Shown: in pieces, positions 35,166-45,267 of the stretch
Layout: each line of letters opens with the position of its first letter
How positions within the stretch are numbered: the stretch's first letter is position 1
Assembly (NCBI GenBank): GCA_009693995.1
Contig: SHWA01000009.1
Location: forward strand, 1-45,437
Direction: 5' to 3'
Source: Alphaproteobacteria bacterium
GTDB taxonomy: Bacteria > Pseudomonadota > Alphaproteobacteria > SHWA01
Length of the DNA: 45,437 bases
Position numbers and translations under genes: made by a program
Notes under the pieces: generated by a model
The model's database searches: none
What the model was told of the DNA's origin: nothing
Seen by the model: the letters and a program-made list of their open reading frames with translations, nothing else

Positions 35166-35232
35166 CAAATCAGAATAGATTCCGCACGTTAACGTTCCGT
35201 ACCCGGATCAACTGTGCGCGTCTCCGGAAATA

Positions 35233-35616
35233 TCAACTGGCTCCGGGCACCGGCCGGCGCCCGGCCGCCGGCTCGATCGCGGCCCACATCTTCTCCAGAT
35301 TGTAGAAGGCGCGTACCTCGGCACGGAAGATGTGAACGATCACGTCGCGCGCGTCGATCAGCACCCAGTCGCCCAGGCCCAGGCCCTCGACGTGGCTGCT
35401 GACGCCCACGCTCCTCAGCCGCTCCAGCACGCGCTCGGTCAGGGATTGGACGTGGCGGCTGGACCGGGCCGTGGTCACCACCATGGCGTCGGCCAGGTCG
35501 GACTTGCCGATCAGGTCGATGACCGTCGACTCCGACCCCTGGCCGTCCTCCAGGGTCGCCGCAATCAGGGTTACCAGGCTTGGTCCCGTCGCTACCGCCT
35601 GAGCCTTGCTAGGAAT
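35233..35616 (-). CDS. rsfS: Ribosome silencing factor RsfS, probable ATT start
   Basis: RsfS binds L14 on the large subunit and blocks joining when nutrients are short. The region from SLVTLIAATLEDGQGSEST and VIDLIGKSDLADAMVVTTAR through the C-terminus AFYNLEKMWAAIEPAAG covers the whole family domain. An ATG exists only at 35484, in the middle of the domain (83 residues left); between there and the upstream stop I find no ATG, GTG or TTG. An ATT codon at 35614-35616 with the SD GGGGAG six bases upstream would give a normal 127-residue protein overlapping nadD by eight bases. A CTG further down, or a sequencing error, is the alternative. Confidence 0.82.
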   Translation of the reverse strand: MPSKAQAVATGPSLVTLIAATLEDGQGSESTVIDLIGKSDLADAMVVTTARSSRHVQSLTERVLERLRSVGVSSHVEGLGLGDWVLIDARDVIVHIFRAEVRAFYNLEKMWAAIEPAAGRRPVPGAS

Positions 35617-36214
35617 TACCCACTCCCCGCCGCCCTCTCTCGCGGATCGCCGTCGCGGACGCCGGATGGCGTCTGAGCCAGACGAATGCCCATGCCGGCG
35701 GCCGGCTCATTGCCAGGGCCCGCAGGCCACCCCGGCCGGTTACGCGTGCCCGGCGCAGTCGGGCCGCCGCCTTGCTCGCCAGTGCCGGGTAACTATAGGT
35801 GGGGCGGTCGAACACGGCAATGGGAGCGAGCCGGATCAGGTCCCGCCAGCGCCGCCAGGCCGGCAGCTGGCGCAGGTTGTCGGCCCCCATCAGCCAGACG
35901 AAGCGCGTGGCCGGAAAGCGGCGTCGGAGCGCCACCAGGGTGTCGTAAGTGAACCGGGTACCGAGGCACGCCTCGATGTCGGTCGGGCGGATGCGCGGGT
36001 GCCGCGCCAGTCGCCCTGCCTCTGCCAGGCGGTCGGCGAGCGGCGCCATGCCGGCAACGGCCTTGAGCGGGTTCTGGGGCGAGACCAGCCACCAGACCTC
36101 GTCCAGCCCGAGGCGGGCGAGGGCGGCCAGGCTGATGTGGCGGTGGCCCGCATGGGCCGGATTGAAGGAACCGCCGAGCAGGCCGATGCGGCGGCCGCGG
36201 GGCTTGAGCGCCAT
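35609..36214 (-). CDS. nadD: Nicotinate-nucleotide adenylyltransferase
   Basis: The 201-residue enzyme transfers AMP from ATP to nicotinate mononucleotide in NAD synthesis. Motifs are IGLLGGSFNPAHAGHRHISL (nucleotidyl-transferase GGSFNP-H-GH), WWLVSPQNPLK, RFTYDTLVALR and FVWLMGADNLRQLPAW. The expected late ISSTxIR motif is represented by HPASATAIR. ATG 36214 was chosen; a GTG directly in front is possible. Order proA-nadD-rsfS agrees with other Alphaproteobacteria. Confidence 0.93.
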   Translation of the reverse strand: MALKPRGRRIGLLGGSFNPAHAGHRHISLAALARLGLDEVWWLVSPQNPLKAVAGMAPLADRLAEAGRLARHPRIRPTDIEACLGTRFTYDTLVALRRRFPATRFVWLMGADNLRQLPAWRRWRDLIRLAPIAVFDRPTYSYPALASKAAARLRRARVTGRGGLRALAMSRPPAWAFVWLRRHPASATAIRERGRRGVGNS

Positions 36215-36230
36215 CACGCGCCGGTGCGGT

Positions 36231-37513
36231 TCAGGGCCGCACCTGCCCGTCGCCGTGCACCACGTACTTGAAGGTGGTGAGCTGCTCCACCCCTACGGGG
36301 CCGCGCGCGTGCAGCCGCCCGGTCGAGATGCCGATCTCGGCGCCCATGCCGAACTCGCCGCCGTCGGCGAACTGGGTCGAGGCGTTGTGCAGCACGATCG
36401 CGCTGTCGACCCGCTCCAGGAATGTCTCCGCCGCCGCCCGGTCCTCGGCGACGATCGCCTCGGTGTGGTGCGAACCGTGGCGTTCGATGTGGAGGATGGC
36501 GTCCTCCAGGCCCGCGACCACCCTGACGGCCAGGATCGCGTCCAGATACTCGGTGTCCCAGTCCGCGGGCGTCGCCGCCTTCGCCCTCGACTCTATTCGC
36601 TGCACGCCCGCATCGCCGCGAATCTCGCACCCCGCGGCGATCAGCGCCGCCAGCACCGGCGGCAACAGGGTCGCAGCCACGCTCCGGTCGCAGAGCAGGG
36701 TCTCGGCGGCGCCGCACACCCCGGTGCGCCGCATCTTGGCGTTCACGGTCAGCGCGACCGCCTTGGCCGGGTCGGCGCTGGCGTGGAGATAGACATGGCA
36801 GTTGCCCTCCAGGTGGGCGATCACCGGGATCCGGCTCTCCTTCTGCACCCGCGCGATCAGCGACTTGCCGCCCCGCGGCACGATGATGTCCACCAGGTCG
36901 TTCATGGCGAGCAGCAGTCCGACCGCGTCGCGGTCGCGGGTCGGCACCCGCTGCACCGCGCCGCCGTCGAGCCCGGCCGCGGCCAGGCCCCGGTGCAGGC
37001 AGGCGACGATCGCGCCCGAGGAATGGAAACTCTCCGAGCCGCCGCGCAGGATCACGGCGTTGCCGGCCTTCAGGCACAGGCCCCCGGCATCGGCGGTGAC
37101 ATTGGGGCGGGATTCGTAGATCACGCCGATCACGCCGAGGGGCACGCGCACGCGCGCGATGTGGAGCCCGTTGGGGCGCGTCCATTCGGCGATCGTGCTG
37201 CCCACGGGGTCGGCAAGCGCGGCGATCTCCTCCAGGCCCCGGGCCATGGCTTCGATGCGGCCGGGATCGAGGCGCAGGCGGTCGAGCATCGCCGCCGACA
37301 GGCGGCTCCCCTCGGCGAAGGTCAGATCCTCGGCGTTCGCCGCCAGGATCGTTTTTGCATGGTCGCGGATTGCCGTGGCGGCGGCACGGAGCGCGGCGTC
37401 CTTGGCCGCGCGACTGGCGCGCGCCAGGCTGCGGCCGGCGGCCCGCGCGGCCAGGCCGATGGCGCGCATCTCGGCGGCGAGGTCGGTCTGGGCGGCGGGG
37501 GTCGGCATCGGCG

Positions 37514-37517
<4 letters not shown>
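36231..37517 (-). CDS. proA: Glutamate-5-semialdehyde dehydrogenase (gamma-glutamyl phosphate reductase)
   Basis: The 428-residue enzyme reduces gamma-glutamyl phosphate with NADPH in proline synthesis. It shows the ALDH-like fold with [32 protein letters not shown], the PRGGKSLI segment, the catalytic Cys in [12 protein letters not shown], and the C-terminal [20 protein letters not shown] and [15 protein letters not shown]. The ATG overlaps the stop of proB as ATGA, so kinase and reductase are made together. Confidence 0.95.
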
Positions 37518-39678
<2,161 letters not shown>

Positions 39679-39683
39679 TCAGT

Positions 39684-39740
39684 CCATCAATGGAAAGGGG
39701 GTCATCAACAGAAAAGGGGGGCCATCAGCAAAAAAGGGGG
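39684..39740. repeat. Three imperfect 18-20-base tandem repeats before obgE
   Basis: On the plus strand the units read CATCAATGGAAAGGGGG, CATCAACAGAAAAGGGGG and CATCAGCAAAAAAGGGGG, with periods of 18 and 20 bases. In the transcript (minus strand) each unit gives CCCCC followed by a T-rich tract. The last unit is the 3' arm of the terminator at 39730. They lie in the leader of obgE. Confidence 0.75.
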
Positions 39741-39759
39741 AATGCCTGTCCATCCCCCC
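39730..39759 (-). terminator. Intrinsic terminator between rpmA and obgE
   Basis: Read on the minus strand: GGGGG-ATG, a 6-base loop, CAT-T-CCCCC (one bulged T), then TTTTTT. This follows rpmA by about 30 bases and should stop part of the rplU-rpmA transcripts before obgE. The two further CCCCC-T-rich repeats downstream could pair with the same G-run in alternative hairpins. Confidence 0.72.
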
Positions 39760-39787
39760 TCGCAATTCGCTCCCCGGCGAGGGCCGC

Positions 39788-40045
39788 TCAGCTCGGCGGC
39801 ACCACCGACACGATCACCCGCCCGAACACGCCGCGCTTGAACGCTACACGGCCGTTGACGAGCGCGAACAGTGTGTAGTCGCGTCCCATGCCGACATTGG
39901 CGCCGGGATGAACCTTGGTGCCGCGCTGGCGCATCAGAATATTGCCGGGGACGACCGCCTGGCCACCGAACTTCTTCACCCCCAGCCGCTGGCCGCCGGA
40001 GTCGCGGCCATTGCTCGAACTGCCGCCTGCCTTCTTGTGTGCCAT
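39788..40045 (-). CDS. rpmA: 50S ribosomal protein L27
   Basis: The 85-residue protein begins [20 protein letters not shown], the conserved L27 N-terminus that reaches toward the peptidyl-transferase centre, and continues [20 protein letters not shown] and [18 protein letters not shown]. There is no N-terminal extension of the Firmicutes type. It lies 18 bases after rplU. Confidence 0.97.
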   Translation of the reverse strand: MAHKKAGGSSSNGRDSGGQRLGVKKFGGQAVVPGNILMRQRGTKVHPGANVGMGRDYTLFALVNGRVAFKRGVFGRVIVSVVPPS

Positions 40046-40063
40046 GGCCTCTCTCCTCGACCC

Positions 40064-40384
40064 CTAAGCCGCGCCGCTTTCGATGCCGGTGATGCGCACC
40101 ACCGTCAACTCCTGGCGGTGGCCGTTGCGGCGCCGGTAGTTCTTGCGCCGCTTCTTCTTGAATACGATCACCTTAGGCCCGCGCATCTGCTCCAGCACCT
40201 TGGCCTTGACCCGGGCGCCGCCGACGAGGGGCGTGCCAACCGTGGTCTGGGCCCCGGAGCCGACCATCAGAACTTCATCGAAGGCGATCTCCGCCCCCGC
40301 CTCGCCCGGCAGCCGTTCCACCTCGAGCACGTCGTTCGCGACCACTCGGTACTGCTTGCCGCCGGTTCTGATGACAGCGAACAT
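40064..40384 (-). CDS. rplU: 50S ribosomal protein L21
   Basis: The 106-residue protein begins [20 protein letters not shown] and contains the L21 signature [20 protein letters not shown] with [11 protein letters not shown] took ATG 40384, where the family starts; the frame is open eleven codons further. It heads the long minus-strand housekeeping operon and follows a near-consensus promoter with a leader of about 70 bases. Confidence 0.97.
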   Translation of the reverse strand: MFAVIRTGGKQYRVVANDVLEVERLPGEAGAEIAFDEVLMVGSGAQTTVGTPLVGGARVKAKVLEQMRGPKVIVFKKKRRKNYRRRNGHRQELTVVRITGIESGAA

Positions 40385-40461
40385 GATACTCGTCCGGGGT
40401 AAGATTGCGCCGGCCACACAGCCGCCGCCGCACGCCAGCCAACTGCCGGCACGGGAGGCGG

Positions 40462-40489
40462 ACTATAACCCGGCCGGAGGTTGTGTCAA
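40462..40489 (-). promoter_or_regulatory. Near-consensus sigma70 promoter of the rplU operon
   Basis: On the minus strand TTGACA (40484-40489) and TATAGT (40462-40467) are separated by 16 bases. This is the best housekeeping promoter in the window. It overlaps the last codons of the upstream glycosyltransferase gene. Transcription would start near 40455, giving a leader of about 70 bases before rplU. Confidence 0.78.
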
Positions 40490-41615
40490 CTCGGGCGCCG
40501 GCGCCGCCAGGGGCTGCCCCGAATAGAGCGCGTCATAGGCGGCGAACATGCGTGCCTGGTCGAACTCGGCCCGCGCCCGGCGGGCATTGGCTTCCCCCAG
40601 CCGGCGCCCGAGGGCGGGATCCGCCGGCAGCCGGGCCAGGGCGCCGGCGAGCGCCGCCGCGTCCTTCGCCACCACAAAGGGGGTGTTCTCGGACGCCAGC
40701 ATCGCCTTCACGTCGCCGACGTCGACCGCGGCGACGGGGAGTGCCGCCGCCATCGCCTCGATCAGGCTGATGGGCATCTGCTCGGTATCGGGGGAGAGCG
40801 CGTAGACCGCGAACGCGCCCAGCAGCCGCTCCGGCGCCTGGTGGCCGGCGAACGTGACCCGATCAGCGACGCCCAGATCGCGCGCTAGGGCTGCCAACGC
40901 CCCGCGCTCCGGGCCCGTCGCCGACGATGACCAGGCGCGCCGCCGGCGATCCGCCGAGCCTTGCGAACGCCTGGATCAGGCGGCCCACGTTCTTTTCCGG
41001 GCGCAGCCCGGCGACGGTGCCGACCAGGGGGACGGTCGCATCCAGGCCGAGGGAGCCGAGCAGGGTCGCGTCCGGGGCCTTGGCGAACCGGGCGCAGTCG
41101 ATGCCGTTCGGAATGTAGGCGAGGCGTCGGAGGGGCAGGCGCCAGCCCTCGGCGGCGATGCAGTAGAGGGTCTGGGATGGCATGCAGACGAGGCGCGCCC
41201 GGGCGAGCGCGAAGCGCCGGAACCAGACCCGGCGCGCCAGCTGCCGGCTGGTCTCCTCCGGCCCGAAGCCGTCCTCGATGTGCACCTGGGGGATGAGCCC
41301 GGTCAGGTTGGCGAGGCCCCACTCGATCGCGCCCCAATTATAGGTCAGGAGAAGGGCGGCGCCGCTCTCGCGGATGACCCGGCGAAAGAGACCGAGATTG
41401 GCGAGGGTCGCCCGCTTGTCGAAGTCGAGCCGGCGTAAGGAGACCGGCACCTCCGGCGCCAGCAGGTCGGCGGCGGCGAAGCCCCCATCCATGGCCACGA
41501 TCACGTGGGCATAGCGGTCGCCGAAGTGATTGGCGAGGGTGGCAAAGCGCACCTGCGGTCCGCTCACGTTGAAGGTGGAGAAGACGTGCAGCAGGGTGCG
41601 TGGCGCCCCGCCCAT
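40463..41615 (-). pseudogene. Glycosyltransferase family 1/4-like gene with a frameshift
   Basis: The N-terminal part from ATG 41615 (RTLLHVFSTFNVSGPQVRFA, DGFGPEETSRQLARRVWFRR, YIPNGIDCARFAKAPD, VGTVAGLRPEKNVGRLIQAF) and the C-terminal part (AALARDLGVADRVTFAGHQA, ALSPDTEQMPISLIEAMAAA) are the two Rossmann-like halves of a GT-B glycosyltransferase of the GT4 type. They are in different frames: after RLVIVGDGP the plus-strand run GGGCCC (40911-40916) has one base too many; removing it gives GDGPERGALAALARDLG in one frame. The donor would be an NDP-sugar and the product probably a surface polysaccharide. The gene overlaps the fused oxidoreductase-epimerase by a few bases (ATGA). Confidence 0.83.
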
Positions 41616-43717
41616 CAGAGCGGCCGGTGCACGCGGATGGCCCGATCGATGAAGGTCGCGCGGTCGGCGACCGGCGTCCATCCCAGGTCGCGTTTCGCAT
41701 CGCCGCAGTCGAAGGTCGCGACCAGACCCCGGCTCTTCAGATCACGGTAGCTGGGGAAGGGCACGGCCCGGCCGACGATGCGCTTCACCAGCCATTTGGC
41801 GATCTCGATCGCCTGCAGCTTTGCGGTCGACTGGGCATGGAAGCGGAGCGGGCGCTCGAGGGCGGCGGACAGTTCGGCGATGTAGTCGCGGGCGGTCGGG
41901 CGGACATCGCCGACCAGGTTGTAGCAGCGCCCCTCGACCCCGGGTGCCGCGAGCGCGGCCACGATCGCCGCCGCCACGTCCTCCGCCAGCACGAAGGGGA
42001 GCGGGTTCTGGCCCTGGTTCCACCCCAGGCAGTGTTGCTCGTTGTTGAAAAAGCCGAGGCCGGAATGGAATGGCACCCCGCCCGCGCCGACCACGACGCC
42101 GGGGCGCAGCACCACCACCGGCAGTCGCTCGGCACCGTGCATGCGCAAGCAACAGCGCGTCGGTCACTGCCTTGCCGCGGGCGTATTCGGCGCGCTCCTC
42201 GGCCTGCCCATCGACCGGCGTCGCGCCGGTGACGGTGGTGCCCGCTTCACCCAGGTAGAGCGCGGCGATCGACCCCACATGCACCAGGCGCTTCACGCCA
42301 AGCGCGCGACACGCCTCCGCCACCAGGCGCGCGCTGCCGACCATGCTGCGCTCGACCTCGACCCAGCTGCCGCCACCGCCGCCATGGGCCAGGTTGACCA
42401 CCAGCGGCACCCCCCGGATCGCCCGTTCCACGTCCTGCGGGCGGCGCACGTCGCCTTGCAGCACGGTGACCTTGGCGTCGTGAAAAACCGCCGGCAGGTT
42501 GGCGACACCGCGCGCCATCACCGCCACCCGCCGCGCGGTCGCGACCAGCGCCCTGACAGTCGCCTGGCCGATGAAGCCGGTGCCGCCGAGCAGGACCACG
42601 TCGGCGCCCTCGGCCGCCGTCGCCGTCGCCAGCCGGGGCGCCGTCGGCGCCGCCGGGAACGCCGCGGCGGCGATCGCCTCGCACGCCGCGACCAGATGCG
42701 CGCCGAAGGCACCGGAATGCACCGGGACGGCGCCGGCCGCGAGGGCGTCGTGGAAGGCGCCGACACTCGCCCGCATGCTATGGAAGAAGGCATCCGAGCG
42801 CGGCCTGACGCGGAGCAGGGAGAGGCCATAGTCGACGGCGCCACGGGCGGCGTCGAAGGCCAGTCCCGCCGCGCTGCACTGCCCCGCGACCAGCATGTTG
42901 GCGGCCTCGAGCCAGCGGCTGCGCGCGGTGACGAGACAGCGGTTGTTCTGCAAGTCGGCGATCATCACGCCGTCGTCGCAGACCGCGACCACCTGCTGGC
43001 AGGAGAAGGCGCCGCCGATCGCGAAGTGAAGCTGCGCCGGCACGCTCGCGCCCTGCACGCTCAGGCTCACCTGGTTGAAGAACGGCTGGCCGGGGGCGAT
43101 CTCGATCGGCGGGCCCGCGACCGCCGTCAGCGTACGGAACTCGCCCACCAGCGCGGCGATCTGCGAGAGCGGATGCACCGCCTGCTCCAAGAGGATGTTG
43201 AGCGGCGCCTGGAACATCCAGTGGCCGAACTGGCGGCTCTGGAGCTGGCGGGGCGGCATGCTGAAAAGCACCTCGCCGTCAGCCGCCCAAACCGGCGCCG
43301 CTCCACCGCCTGCTGCAGCCGGCGGAAGGCCGGGTGGAAGATGAAGTTCTGATTCACGGCCAGTGTCGCGCCATGGGCCGCGGCGAGGTTGTTCAGCGCC
43401 GCACAGTCCGCGGCCGAGGTCGCCATCGGCTTCTCCACCAGGACCGCGAGCCCGGCCTGGAGGAAGGGCGCCGCCGCCGCGCGGTGCGCAGCCGGCGGCA
43501 CCAAGACATGGGCGCAGTCGATGCCGCCCGCCGCGATCGCGTCCGCGACCGAGGCATGGACGGTGGGAATGCGAAAGCGCCGGGCCATGGCCTCGGCCGC
43601 CTGGGTATCGGGATCGACCACGGCGGCGAGCGTCACGCCCTTGAGGCCCACCAGCGCCTCGGCGTGCACCTGGGCGATGAAGCCCGCACCCACCAGACAC
43701 ACGCGGCGTGTGGTCAT
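41615..43717 (-). pseudogene. Fused Gfo/Idh/MocA oxidoreductase - NAD-dependent epimerase/dehydratase, two frameshifts
   Basis: From ATG 43717 (SD GAGGG) the first part is a Gfo/Idh/MocA Rossmann domain (CLVGAGFIAQVHAEALVGLK, VEKPMATSAADC). It shifts frame near 43274-43278 and continues as the second Gfo/Idh domain (FSMPPRQLQSRQFGHWMFQA, LEQAVHPLSQIAALVG). After about residue 340 a second Rossmann domain begins, DVVLLGGTGFIGQATVRALV, of the SDR epimerase type, with VHVGSIAALYLG and an EYARGKAVTDALLL catalytic YxxxK-like site. A second shift at 42147-42148 (one extra T on the minus strand) leads to the end (VVVLRPGVVVGAGG, FVLAEDVAAAIV). The repaired protein would have about 700 residues. Sugar-nucleotide modification for a surface glycan is likely. 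Confidence 0.8.
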
Positions 43718-43787
43718 GTTCCCTCGTCCCCCCTTCGGCTAGCCGCGATTGTCCCGGTCGCAGCTTGCGGAAGTGTTGATGGGCCGG

Positions 43788-44780
43788 TCATTCGGCGCCG
43801 CCACCGGTGGCCCAGGTCGGTGCGGTGACGGGCCCAGCCGCTTCGAAACCCTGCGCCAGCAGCTCGCCGGTCGCCGCGTTCAGACACGCGGCCAGGCGGG
43901 TCATGGGATTGGCGATCGGCGGCACCAGCCACTCGAAGCCGGCGAGGGGGGTGTGTGACAGTTCCGCCATGGCGCAGCGCCGGCCCTCGTTGTCGGTGCC
44001 GCGCGGCCAGCCGCGGCGTCCCGGGCTCAGCCAATCGTTGGCGATGGCTTTGGAGCCGTCATGGACCACGGCGCTCCGCTCCTCGCACTCGATGATGCAG
44101 GCGTCTTCCGGCGCCGTCCCGGTGAGCGCGAACAAGGCCGGCAGGCAGATGGGCGTCTCGGCGAGGGCCGTCCTGGCCTCGGCAAAGTCGCGGCCAGTCT
44201 CCGCCACCAGCCCCAGCAGGTGGGCGGGTGGCAGCGCGCCCGAGCGCCAGACGCCGATGCGGTCACTCAGCCAGTCGAGCGGCACGACGCCGACATGGTG
44301 GCGGAGCGGCGCCTGGTTGATGGCGGCGGCGAAGCGGCCCGGCGCAGCCACCGTGAGCGTGCCGACGAAGCCGGGCCAGGTGAGGTCGAGGTAGGCTCCG
44401 GCCGGCGAATCAGCGCGCGCGATGGCGAGGTTGCCGCCGAGGCCGGCGAGCGGCCAGTCGAGGGTGCGCAAGAGCCGCGCGCCGCGCCCGCCGGGGTCGG
44501 GACCGACCAGGGTCGAGCAGCACCACTCATAGGACAGATTGAGGGCGTAGAGGGCGTCATCACCGAGCGTCGCGGCGAGGGCCGCGAGCTCGTCGGCGTA
44601 GGGATTGCGGTTACGCTCCAGCCAGCGCCGCCCGAGCCGTCCGGCGAGGGTGAGCGGCAGCGCGCCATAGGCCCGCCGGCTGGTGGCGAGCAGCGCCTCT
44701 GCCTGCGCGGGCAATGCACGGAGGAGCCCGCGGCGATCCGTGCCAGCGAGCGCAACGATGGGAATCGGCAGGGCAGCCAT
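43788..44780 (-). CDS. Predicted Ntn-hydrolase-like protein (C45/acid-ceramidase style)
   Basis: The 330-residue protein has no signal peptide. The stretch EWCCSTLVGPDPGGRGARLL followed by RTLDWPLAGLGG resembles the C-T-S-I-V / G-R-N-L-D-W pattern of acid ceramidase, N-acylethanolamine amidase and related N-terminal-nucleophile amidases, where that Cys becomes the nucleophile after self-cleavage. Later INQAPLRHHVG and CIIECEERSAVVHDG also fit that fold. The family call is tentative. I start at ATG 44780; the frame runs on through the opposite strand of the tRNA gene and gives the well-known false GVGFEPT N-terminus, which I reject. Confidence 0.6.
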   Translation of the reverse strand: MAALPIPIVALAGTDRRGLLRALPAQAEALLATSRRAYGALPLTLAGRLGRRWLERNRNPYADELAALAATLGDDALYALNLSYEWCCSTLVGPDPGGRGARLLRTLDWPLAGLGGNLAIARADSPAGAYLDLTWPGFVGTLTVAAPGRFAAAINQAPLRHHVGVVPLDWLSDRIGVWRSGALPPAHLLGLVAETGRDFAEARTALAETPICLPALFALTGTAPEDACIIECEERSAVVHDGSKAIANDWLSPGRRGWPRGTDNEGRRCAMAELSHTPLAGFEWLVPPIANPMTRLAACLNAATGELLAQGFEAAGPVTAPTWATGGGAE

Positions 44781-44890
44781 GGAGAGGCGGATGATAGCCG
44801 GGCGCGCCCGCGCCCGCGAGGGCGGGTTGGTTGCTGGTCTTGCCGGCGATGCGCTATGGTCCGCGCGCCTCGATCGGCCCAGTCTCGTGC

Positions 44891-44980
44891 GGAGGGGTGG
44901 CAGAGTGGTCGAATGCGGCGGTCTCGAAAACCGTTGTACGGCTTGCCGTACCGTGGGTTCGAATCCCACCCCCTCCGCCA
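44891..44980 (+). tRNA. tRNA-Ser(CGA)
   Basis: The 90-base gene has a 7-bp acceptor stem (GGAGGGG / CCCCTCC), discriminator G and encoded CCA, an anticodon arm GCGGT-CTCGAAA-ACCGT with anticodon CGA at 44925-44927, a long class II variable arm (TACGGC-TT-GCCGTA) and a perfect T arm (GTGGG-TTCGAAT-CCCAC). Confidence 0.97.
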
Positions 44981-45267
44981 CGACTTAAGTCATTGATATA
45001 TAAAGATAATTGGATCATACCAGGGACCCAGATAGGGGCCTCTTTTCCGGAGGTTGTCCCATTGTCCCATTGCATCGTGGCCGGCTGAGACCGCCGTGGT
45101 GCGGCGAACGCGGCGCGGTTATCGCGAAAGTCTCTTACGGCGTTGTTGGTGGTAAAGCTGTGCCGGAAGTTGGCGTCAGCGCAAGTGCCGGCACGGTGGT
45201 ATGTGGCGGGTGGGCATTGACACTTTAAGTGGGTGGCTGCGGCGGTCAGGGGTCTCTACCGTCCCCG
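44981..45267. other. Non-coding stretch between tRNA-Ser and the transposase gene
   Basis: I see no gene here. A short AT-rich part follows the tRNA (about 44993-45020), and an 8-base unit TTGTCCCA is repeated twice in tandem at 45054-45069. The left end of the insertion element must lie toward the right part of this stretch, but I cannot fix its inverted repeat. Confidence 0.4.

Noticed and set aside
39697-39740. G-quadruplex from the repeated GGGGG tracts
   Set aside because: Only three G-runs with loops of about 14 bases are present; the terminator reading explains the sequence better.
39684-39740. Start of a CRISPR-like array
   Set aside because: Only three short imperfect units without spacers of even length, and no cas genes.
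44781-44981. N-terminal extension MAEGVGFEPTVRQAVQRFSR of the Ntn-like protein
   Set aside because: It is the antisense translation of tRNA-Ser, a well-known annotation artefact.
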